NCBI GenBank assembly: GCA_964384025.1 | Contig: CAYLJJ010000038.1 | Location: 1-53,505 of the forward strand | DNA length: 53,505 nucleotides | Reading direction: 5' to 3' | Origin: CAYLJJ01 sp964384025 | GTDB taxonomy: Bacteria > Myxococcota_A > Bradymonadia > UBA7976 > UBA1532 | Shown here: piece by piece, positions 9,303-16,041 of the stretch | Numbering within the stretch: the first letter of the stretch is position 1 | Layout of the letters: every line of letters starts with the position of its first letter | Position numbers and translations under genes: made by a program | The notes under the pieces: generated by a model | Seen by the model: only the letters and a program-made list of their open reading frames with translations | Databases searched by the model: none | Told to the model about the DNA's origin: nothing

Positions 9303-9328
9303 GTCCATCATCACTTTATGATGGACTC
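9301..9328 (+). promoter_or_regulatory. Perfect 11-bp inverted repeat spanning lon stop and next start
   Basis: GAGTCCATCAT (9301-9311) and ATGATGGACTC (9318-9328) are exact reverse complements around a 6-base loop. The left arm includes the last two bases of the lon stop codon; the right arm contains the proposed ATG start of the next gene. There is no T-tract, so a simple intrinsic terminator is unlikely. It could bury the start codon of the downstream gene or protect the 3' end of lon mRNA. Confidence 0.6.
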
Positions 9329-10382
9329 CATCTGCTGCTGCCATAGAGACTGTGAGAGGCGAGTCTGGCTCGATCTGGGCCAGGGCTTAGAGGTGGTGGA
9401 GGGCTGCGCGACCTGTCTGGGTTGTCGTCGGGTAGCTCTTTGTATAGAGCACTTCCAGAGTCTACGAGAGAATCAGGGGAGCCTGAGCTGTCCTCACTGT
9501 CGCACCTCACGCTGGCGGCTCTCTCTGTTCTCCCCTCTCCCGGATGCTCTCTCAGCCGAGGTTGAGCTGATGGGGGGCAGCCTTGAGCGTCGCTTTCAGG
9601 AGCTTGAGCTGCCTTGGCGTCTTCATCCACAGGGAGAGTTTCCTCAAGGAGCGCGCAGGCTGGGGCCGGGGCTGATCTCCTGGAGCGTCGCAGGGGGGAC
9701 TCGAATCAAGCTGGAGAGTGGAGAGCTGTTTGTTCCTCAGGCTCTGGATCGTGGGAGTTGTGCTCCCTCGGGTGGCGCGCTGATTCTGGAGAGCGAGGGG
9801 CAGCTCCTCTGGCTCCAGGGGGGGCGTCTGCGTCGGCTGCGTCACCCTCGAGATCTCAAGCTTCTGGGGGCGCTCTCTCTAGATGAGCGTCGCTTTGCTT
9901 TTCAGGAGGAGTTGGAAGAGGGGCGAGTTGATCTTCGCCTCGCTACTTTAGAGTCAGGGCGCCTTCAGATTCGCCGCCTCAGCGCTGCTCGGCCTCTGGC
10001 TCCCTGGCTCCTGAGCGCTGAGAGAGGACAAAGTCTGATCTTCGCGGAGCGCCAAGGCCAAGAGCTACGACTCCAACACCTCTCTCTGGAGTCAGGGGTT
10101 CAGGAGGAGTTGGCGCGGATCTCTCAAGAGCCGAAGATCCTCAGCAGTGCCCTTAAGGCGCTCTCAATCGCTTGGATGGAGCCCAAGGGGCGAGTACAGC
10201 TCCTCGACGCTCAGGGTCAGCGCTTTGTGGGACAAAGTAACGCTGAGCTGCTGGCGCTCTCTCCCAATGGTGACCAGATCGCTTGGTTGGAGGGAGAGGA
10301 ACTCAAGGTCAGGGATGAGGAGGGGCTGCTGCTGGAGAGTCATCAAGTTCCTCCCTTGCTCGATCTTCTGCCGCTCTTTTAA
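9318..10382 (+). CDS. Zinc-finger-like protein with C-terminal beta-propeller region
   Basis: I do not recognise a named family. The N-terminal 65 residues hold many Cys and His residues (CCCHRDC, CATCLGCRR, CIEHF, CPHC) and look like a zinc-binding treble-clef or RING-like unit. The remaining 290 residues are short beta-strand repeats rich in Leu, Arg and Glu, ending with a WD40/TolB-like blade (LALSPNGDQIAWLEGEELKV). No signal peptide is seen, so it is probably cytosolic. The start is uncertain: the tandem ATG codons at 9318 and 9321 lie inside a perfect hairpin and have no SD. The gene lies 15 bases after lon, so co-transcription is likely; a role in proteolysis is only a guess. Confidence 0.7.
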   Translation: MMDSICCCHRDCERRVWLDLGQGLEVVEGCATCLGCRRVALCIEHFQSLRENQGSLSCPHCRTSRWRLSLFSPLPDALSAEVELMGGSLERRFQELELPWRLHPQGEFPQGARRLGPGLISWSVAGGTRIKLESGELFVPQALDRGSCAPSGGALILESEGQLLWLQGGRLRRLRHPRDLKLLGALSLDERRFAFQEELEEGRVDLRLATLESGRLQIRRLSAARPLAPWLLSAERGQSLIFAERQGQELRLQHLSLESGVQEELARISQEPKILSSALKALSIAWMEPKGRVQLLDAQGQRFVGQSNAELLALSPNGDQIAWLEGEELKVRDEEGLLLESHQVPPLLDLLPLF

Positions 10383-10495
10383 GCAGCCAGCGCTCAGCGG
10401 TATGAAGTACCAGCGATCTTCTAGTTGCCTCTTGATTTGGTGAAGGCGTTGTTAATCTCTTCGACTTTCCAAAGAGAGCGCGGCATCCTCTGGCG

Positions 10496-11047
10496 ATGCA
10501 GAAGTTCCCCTATATTGTGTTGGACACCGAGACTGGCGGCCTTGATCCCCTCTCGCATAGCCTCCTTTCTATTGGCCTGATCTGCTCGGAGACCGGAGCA
10601 TGCTGTGAGATTTTTGTCGTGGAGCCTGAGATCATCGCGCAGCCCCGCGCGCTGGAGATCAATCATATCGATCTGGAGCAGCTAAAAGCTGAGGGCCTTG
10701 ATCCCAAGGCGGCCTGCACAGCCATCGAAGCTTTCCTGGATGCTCTCCCCTCTCCTCGTCCTCTGATGGTCCTGGGGCATAACCTCGCCTTTGATGTTGC
10801 TTTCCTTCGCCGTCTTTACCGTCTGGCAGAGAGGAGCTTTCCCAGGGAGTTTTCCCATCGGACAGTAGATACACACAGCTTGCTCTGGGCTCTCAGTCGT
10901 CAAGGGCGGCTGCCCCCTGGAGTGTGTAGCTCTGACGCTGCCTTCGCGCACTTTGGGATTCGGGTGGATCCAGCCCTGCGACACACCGCTCTAGGAGATG
11001 CAGTGGCGACCTTGGCGCTGGCTGAAGCTCTCTTGGAGATGATGTGA
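10496..11047 (+). CDS. DnaQ-like 3'-5' exonuclease (DEDDh family)
   Basis: Probable 3'-5' exonuclease of the DnaQ/RNase T fold, acting on single-stranded DNA or RNA ends with two metal ions. All motifs are present: Exo I VLDTETGG (Asp10, Glu12), Exo II GHNLAFDVAFL (Asp near 101), Exo III HTALGDA with His163 and Asp168, which makes it DEDDh. 183 residues means a stand-alone exonuclease domain, not a full polymerase subunit. Whether it is the proofreading epsilon subunit cannot be told. ATG start with a weak SD. Its stop overlaps the next gene's GTG as GTGA. Confidence 0.88.
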   Translation: MQKFPYIVLDTETGGLDPLSHSLLSIGLICSETGACCEIFVVEPEIIAQPRALEINHIDLEQLKAEGLDPKAACTAIEAFLDALPSPRPLMVLGHNLAFDVAFLRRLYRLAERSFPREFSHRTVDTHSLLWALSRQGRLPPGVCSSDAAFAHFGIRVDPALRHTALGDAVATLALAEALLEMM

Positions 11048-11961
11048 GGCTCTTCTCTTCGTTCTTGGTTCTCTCTCTCCTGGCCTGTAGCTCAGAGCCT
11101 CCTCCTAAGGAGAGCAAAACGCCTGACGCGGCTCTGGAGCCTCGTAAGCCAACATCGCCTCCTCTTGGGTTTCCCAGCGAAGCGGAGCGCCGTATCCGCT
11201 TTGAAGCGCGCCCACAGATCGAACCTCCCCCTGATCTTCCCAAAGCTTGGCTCAGGTTGGCTGAGCGTCTGGAGGCGCGTTGGATAGAGGCTGAGCAAGA
11301 GCTATACAGTCATCCTCAGGGGAAGCCTACGCGACATCTGCGCTTGAAGTTCCGGCTCTTTGATACCGATCTGGCGATCGCTGGGCGCTTGATCGCCGCC
11401 CTCAACGAGCTCAAACTACCTGGGATGGAGCGGGGAGTCCCTGCGAGACCCGTTGAGCAGGGGGAGATTCGCTGGTCTGCCAACGTGAGACGGCTGAGGG
11501 CTCCCAATGGAGCAGCTCGAGAGCATCGCATTGAGCTACATTGGGCGCAAAGCCCCAAGCCTCCTGATCCGCTCCCTGAGTGTCGTCGACCCCCTGCGGT
11601 GGAGGCGCCTCAAGGGCTCCCCGCTTGGATTGAGCAGCTCGGCACCTCCCGCCGAGGCCGACGCCGCGTTGGCGTAAAGCGATCTAAGCACCCCAAAGGG
11701 GAGCGCTTAGAGTTCTATATCCTCTACCGAACCGGAGAGATTCACGATGAAGCGATTGGGCGCTTTATCAAGGGTGCTCAGAGGGCGAACTATCTCAAGC
11801 AGGAGGGAGAAGGTACTCGACAACGCTGGCGTCATCCAGGAGGTGCGCAGCTCTCCTGGCGACCCGCGATCGGCGCTCTGTCCTTGGGCTGTCGCATCAG
11901 TGGGCCTATGCTCTGGTTCCAATGGAGCCCTCCTCAAAGGGATGATCGGGAGCAAAGATGA
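11044..11961 (+). CDS. Hypothetical lipoprotein
   Basis: No family recognised. The N-terminus has a lipoprotein signal with lipobox LLAC (Cys15), followed by a Pro/Lys-rich linker to about residue 55. The body of about 240 residues is Arg-rich and appears to hold two related halves (LKFRLFDTDLAIAGRLIAAL near 100 and EFYILYRTGEIHDEAIGRFI near 225), suggesting an internal duplication. The start is GTG with GGAG 5 bases upstream and a 4-base overlap with the exonuclease gene; its stop overlaps the epimerase gene as ATGA. The three genes are therefore one operon, although their functions have no obvious link. Confidence 0.75.
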   Translation: MRLFSSFLVLSLLACSSEPPPKESKTPDAALEPRKPTSPPLGFPSEAERRIRFEARPQIEPPPDLPKAWLRLAERLEARWIEAEQELYSHPQGKPTRHLRLKFRLFDTDLAIAGRLIAALNELKLPGMERGVPARPVEQGEIRWSANVRRLRAPNGAAREHRIELHWAQSPKPPDPLPECRRPPAVEAPQGLPAWIEQLGTSRRGRRRVGVKRSKHPKGERLEFYILYRTGEIHDEAIGRFIKGAQRANYLKQEGEGTRQRWRHPGGAQLSWRPAIGALSLGCRISGPMLWFQWSPPQRDDREQR

Positions 11962-12368
11962 ACTTTAAAAAGATCGACCATCTGGGCATCGCAGTCCCCA
12001 ATCTGGAGGCCGCCGTAATCCTCTATCAAGATCTCTTGGGCTGTAAGGTGGAGCATCTGGAGGAGGTCCCAGATCAGCAGGTGAAGGTGGCCTTCTTCTC
12101 CGTGGGAGAGAGCCACCTTGAGCTGCTGGCGCCCAGCTCTGATGAGAGCCCCATCGCTCGCTTCTTGGCGAGGAATCGCCCAGGGCTTCACCACCTCTGT
12201 GTTGAGGTCGAGGATCTTGAAGCGACCCTCGCGGATTATCGCGCTCAGGGGGTTCGTCTCATCGATGAGCAGCCCCGTCAGGGCGCTCACGGAAAGCGCA
12301 TCGCCTTTGTACATCCTAAGTCAACCGGCGGTCTGCTCTTGGAGCTGTCTGAGTCCTCCAAGAGTTAA
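11958..12368 (+). CDS. mce: Methylmalonyl-CoA epimerase
   Basis: Interconverts (R)- and (S)-methylmalonyl-CoA in propionate and odd-chain or branched-chain catabolism. It is a vicinal-oxygen-chelate fold protein of 136 residues, the usual size. Visible: KIDHLGIAVPNLEAA with metal-binding His8, the GESHLELLAP strand, GLHHLCVEVEDLEA with the second His, and a C-terminal LLLELSE with the acidic ligand. ATG start with GGGAG 5 bases upstream. No mutase or propionyl-CoA carboxylase gene is in the window. Confidence 0.92.
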   Translation: MNFKKIDHLGIAVPNLEAAVILYQDLLGCKVEHLEEVPDQQVKVAFFSVGESHLELLAPSSDESPIARFLARNRPGLHHLCVEVEDLEATLADYRAQGVRLIDEQPRQGAHGKRIAFVHPKSTGGLLLELSESSKS

Positions 12369-12448
12369 GTTTCCGAAACAGAGCCTCGAAGCTCGAGGCG
12401 TTGATCCCCCCTGGCGCTCTCAGTAATCTCACCCCTGGAGGTAGCAAG

Positions 12449-15400
12449 ATGAAGAGATTGTGGCCCATCCTTCTGCTCATCGGGTTTCTGGCCTGCGAGG
12501 AGGAGATAGAGGAGTCAAGCCAGCTGGATAAGGGACAGCGCTCAGATGCTCGCGCAGATGGCAACCTCTCAGATCAAGGGGGTGCTGACGCAGAGCCCCC
12601 CATGCGGCCTGATCAAGGCTCAACGCTGGGTGAGTGTGCACCAGGCACGATGAGGGGCCTGGAGTGTTCAGATGGCCTGCTCGTCCCCTGGTGTAGCTGT
12701 TCAGAGGCAGGGGTTTGGGATTGCCTCCCCAACCCTGAGAGCCAATGCCGTGATCCTCGCTGTGATGACGAAGGCGGGCTGAGCTGTGATCAGCTCATGC
12801 CTCGATGTGGAGCGGAGGAGATCCTCTCAATACAGGAGGGCTGCTGGCGCTGCGTCGATTCTGAGAGCTGCCTCCCTGTTGAGGAGCTGGGCTGCTCAGG
12901 GGATCTTGATTGTGATCTCCAAGAGTTCTGCGCTCCCTGCGCCCACAGCTCCTGCCCTGATTGTGAGGACTGTATCCCTGGCTGCCTTCCCCACTCTTGC
13001 TCAGTAGAGCTTGAGGAGCTTCGCTGCAACATGCCGCGCCCAGAATGTGGAGCGAGGTTGATGGGCTTGCCTCAAAGGGGCTGCTGGAGCTGTGTTGATC
13101 CTCGGAGCTGTGAGCCTCCTCCAGCCCCGCTCTGTACTCAGGAGGGAGGAGCTTGCGGCTTTGGCTGTGCGTTAAACTCCCTGACCCCCCTGGACTGTTC
13201 AGAGGGGCAGGAGTGCTGCACTCTGGCAGCTCCCAGAGATCCACGCTGTGATGATGGTACGGAGCCGATGTGCAATATGCTTCCTCCCGAGTGTCAGCCC
13301 TTTGAGATCTTGGCTTGGCGAGATCGCTGCTATCTCTGCGTCAACCCAGAGAGCTGTCAGCCCTGGGGGGTTCCAGGCTGTGAACAGGATCTAGACTGTA
13401 GCGCTGAGGAGTTTTGTGCTCCCTGCGCCAGCGGCTCCTGTCCCATCTGCACTGACTGTATCCCTGGGTGTCAACCTCATGGCTGTCCAACAGAGCCAGA
13501 GGCAGCCTGCGATCAAGCACGCCCCAGCTGTGGCCCTGGAGCGATCGCCATCATCGAAAGGGGTTGTTGGCACTGTGTCTTGCGAGAGAGCTGCGAGGAG
13601 GCTGAATGTGAATCTTTGGAGGGGATCTGCCAGAGCAGCTTTGAGCCCTGCCCTGAGGAGTACAGCAGCAGCATCGATCCCATGGGCTGCCCCGAAGGCC
13701 CATCTCAATGCTGCTTGCCCAGCTCCGGGGAGCTTTGCTTTGAGGGCGGTGGAGTCTGTCACCCTGATGATCTTGTCTGCCCCTTTGGTCTTGAGCCTGG
13801 GGCTCCCCTGGATTGCGCTGAGGGTAGGCGTTGCTGTCAGCTCATCGAACCGGGCCGCGCCTGTGGGGCGATGGGCGGTATCTGCGCTGTCCCTGGAGCC
13901 TGCGCGCCAGACCAAGAGCCAGGCCCTGGGTCGGACTGCGCTGAGGGCTTACTCTGCTGTCTACCCAGCGGTGAGGATGAATGTGAGCGTTTTGGGGGGA
14001 GCTGTGCCTCCTTTGGAGGGTGTGGAGAGGGTACGCTCTCAACTCCAGGTATGGGCTGCCCTGAGAGCTGCTGCCTCCCCTGGGAGCCAGGAGTAGCTTG
14101 CCAGGAACGGGGGGGGGTCTGTGATAGCACCTGTCCTCCAGACCACGCCGCCGATGGTGTTCAGGACTGTGAGGTGGGGAAGCTCTGCTGTATGCTTGAC
14201 CATGATCCTCGCTGTGATGATGGTTCAGAGCCCAGCTGTGAGATGCAACCTCCCCTGTGTCAAGATTGGGAGCTGCTGGCTTGGCAGAGAGACTGTTACC
14301 GCTGCGTCAACCCAGACACCTGCCGCCCTTGGGGGGAGCCCGATTGCCGCAGTCACAGCGACTGTCCTCCCACCGAGCTTTGTGAGAACTGTGGCAGCAG
14401 CTCCTGCCCAATGTGCGCTGACTGCATCCCCGGTTGCCAGCCTCATCATTGCCCCAGCGAACCAGAGGTCTTCTGCAACACAGTGCGCCCAGATTGTCCA
14501 GAGGGACAATTTGCTCTGGCCAGAGAGGGTTGTTGGCTCTGTGTCGAGGAGCAGAGCTGTGAGCCCCCCCCTCTGAGCTTCTGCGAGGAGATGGGGGGCA
14601 ACTGTGGCGACTGTGGTTCTGGAACACGACTCAGCGCGGATCTCCTGGGCTGTGAGCAGCGCTGTTGTTTGCCTGAAGAGATCGGGCAAGAGTGTCGCGC
14701 TCTCCCAGGGGGCTATTGTAGCGCTGAGCGCTGTGAAGAGGGCTTTGGCGCTCAAGTTGATGGGCTGGATTGTGGCCCTTCCCGTCAATGCTGTCAGCCT
14801 GAGCTTGGTCAGGAGTGTCAAGCTGAGGGGGGTCGCTGTAGCAGCCTTTGTCGTATCGAAGAGCACAACATGGGGAGTATGGACTGTGGTCGCGAGAACA
14901 ACTGCTGTATCCCAGAAGGTCCCAACAGCTGCCGCTCCTATGGAGGCTTCTGTGTGGAGCCCTGGCAACCTGGAGAGCCCAGACCTCTCTGTTTGGGGGG
15001 CTCCATTGGGACCCTGGATTGTGAAGGTGGTTATTGCTGCGTTTCAAATCGAGAACGCTCTTGTGACGATGGCAGCCTCAGCCGCTGCATCCTCTATCCT
15101 GAGCACTGCGAAGCGGGCAGCTCCTTAGCGCTCGAGAACGGCTGCTACATCTGTATCAACCCAGCTACTTGTCGCCGTTGGGGAGAGCGCGGCTGCTTCA
15201 GAGATCTCGACTGCCCTGCCGATGAACACTGCGATCCCTGCGGCACCAGCTCTGCTCCAAACCACAACGATTGCCTGCCCGCTTGCCTGGAGCATGGCTG
15301 TGAGACAGAGCCTGAGCCTGCCTGTGATGAGCAGCGCCCAGACTGCCCCAGTGATCAATTCGCTGTCATCCAAAACGGTTGTTGGCTCTGTGTCGAGCCT

Positions 15401-15676
15401 CAAATCTGTTCACCTCCACAGCTCAACGCCTGTCAAGAGGCGGGGGGAACCTGTACCGTTCGGGGTTGCCGTGGAGAGGATGTTGAGGTCCCCCTCGAAT
15501 GTGGCGTTGGGAACTGCTGTATGGCTCCTGAGGATCTACGCTGCCAACATGTGGGAGGGTTCTGCGATTTTCTCTGTGGTCCTGGGACCGTTTCTATCTC
15601 TTTGCCTGGCTGTGTAAGAGGCCAGAGCTGTTGCACACGTCTGATCATCGATCCTCCTCCTATCGAGCTTCCATGA
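12449..15676 (+). CDS. Very large cysteine-rich modular lipoprotein (A/B modules)
   Basis: Secreted lipoprotein of 1075 residues, no family recognised. The signal peptide ends in lipobox FLAC (Cys16), then an acidic Asp/Gln/Ser linker. The rest is almost entirely cysteine modules of two types. Type A, about 122 residues, four copies, runs from a CDDG motif through GCWxCV, DLDC, CPxCxDCIPGC and RPxC to a second GCWxCV. Type B, about 32 residues, twelve copies, follows C-x3-GG-x-C ... C-x4-5-CC. Order: A-B-A-BBBBB-A-BBBB-A-BB. Such density implies many disulfides outside the cytoplasm. I start it at the ATG at 12449, which has CTGGAGG upstream and sits directly before the signal peptide; the frame is open from 12401. 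Its stop overlaps the next gene as ATGA. Confidence 0.85.
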   Translation: MKRLWPILLLIGFLACEEEIEESSQLDKGQRSDARADGNLSDQGGADAEPPMRPDQGSTLGECAPGTMRGLECSDGLLVPWCSCSEAGVWDCLPNPESQCRDPRCDDEGGLSCDQLMPRCGAEEILSIQEGCWRCVDSESCLPVEELGCSGDLDCDLQEFCAPCAHSSCPDCEDCIPGCLPHSCSVELEELRCNMPRPECGARLMGLPQRGCWSCVDPRSCEPPPAPLCTQEGGACGFGCALNSLTPLDCSEGQECCTLAAPRDPRCDDGTEPMCNMLPPECQPFEILAWRDRCYLCVNPESCQPWGVPGCEQDLDCSAEEFCAPCASGSCPICTDCIPGCQPHGCPTEPEAACDQARPSCGPGAIAIIERGCWHCVLRESCEEAECESLEGICQSSFEPCPEEYSSSIDPMGCPEGPSQCCLPSSGELCFEGGGVCHPDDLVCPFGLEPGAPLDCAEGRRCCQLIEPGRACGAMGGICAVPGACAPDQEPGPGSDCAEGLLCCLPSGEDECERFGGSCASFGGCGEGTLSTPGMGCPESCCLPWEPGVACQERGGVCDSTCPPDHAADGVQDCEVGKLCCMLDHDPRCDDGSEPSCEMQPPLCQDWELLAWQRDCYRCVNPDTCRPWGEPDCRSHSDCPPTELCENCGSSSCPMCADCIPGCQPHHCPSEPEVFCNTVRPDCPEGQFALAREGCWLCVEEQSCEPPPLSFCEEMGGNCGDCGSGTRLSADLLGCEQRCCLPEEIGQECRALPGGYCSAERCEEGFGAQVDGLDCGPSRQCCQPELGQECQAEGGRCSSLCRIEEHNMGSMDCGRENNCCIPEGPNSCRSYGGFCVEPWQPGEPRPLCLGGSIGTLDCEGGYCCVSNRERSCDDGSLSRCILYPEHCEAGSSLALENGCYICINPATCRRWGERGCFRDLDCPADEHCDPCGTSSAPNHNDCLPACLEHGCETEPEPACDEQRPDCPSDQFAVIQNGCWLCVEPQICSPPQLNACQEAGGTCTVRGCRGEDVEVPLECGVGNCCMAPEDLRCQHVGGFCDFLCGPGTVSISLPGCVRGQSCCTRLIIDPPPIELP
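12758..15650 (+). repeat. Protein-coding repeat array: 4 A modules and 12 B modules
   Basis: A modules begin near 12758, 13243, 14209 and 15056. Each includes a first half (CDDG, about 8 residues, C-x-M-x-PP-x-C, then CYxCVNPxxCxPWG) and a second half (CPxCxDCIPGCxPHxC, then RPxC, GCWxCV). B modules fill the spaces, with GG-x-C near their start and CC at their end, for example CQERGGVCDSTC to LCCML near 14100-14200. The DNA copies have diverged, so this is old duplication. Confidence 0.8.
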
Positions 15677-15987
15677 AGCTCTTTGAGTGCCAGCGCTGTG
15701 GAGCTTGCTGTCGGATCTCCGGATTCGTTCATCTGGATGAAGAAGAGGTGGAGCTGATGGCCGCTCACCTGAGCTTGGATCTTTTGGACTTTACAGCGCG
15801 CTACACTCAGCTTGCCCCGGACCGGAAGGGCCTCTGCCTCGAGGATGGAGAGGGGGAAGATTGCATCTTCTTGGAGGAATCAGGTTGCCGGGTTCAGGCG
15901 GTCAAGCCAGGTCAGTGCCGACGCTTTCCACACACTTGGCAGAACCCAGACTCTTTAGAGATCTGCCCCGCGCTCCGCGCTTTATAG
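15673..15987 (+). CDS. YkgJ-family cysteine cluster protein
   Basis: Small protein of the YkgJ/UPF0153 type, thought to bind zinc or an Fe-S cluster through an N-terminal CxxCxxCC motif (here FECQRCGACC) plus later cysteines (DCIFLEESGCRV, KPGQCRRFP, CPAL). The biochemical role of the family is not settled. I choose the ATG at 15673, which overlaps the stop of the modular lipoprotein as ATGA and gives 104 residues starting MKLFECQRCGACC; the frame is open from 15631. Translational coupling to a protein with very many disulfides is notable. Confidence 0.85.
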   Translation: MKLFECQRCGACCRISGFVHLDEEEVELMAAHLSLDLLDFTARYTQLAPDRKGLCLEDGEGEDCIFLEESGCRVQAVKPGQCRRFPHTWQNPDSLEICPALRAL

Positions 15988-16041
15988 GCTCCTGGGCTCA
16001 CCATTGAAGGAGCTGCCCAAGGGATCCCCCTGCCTCAATCC

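Noticed and set aside
13391..14968. Several long open frames on both strands inside the Cys-rich lipoprotein gene
   Set aside because: They arise from the repetitive TGY/GGN-rich coding sequence; Ala/Val-rich low-complexity translations without motifs.
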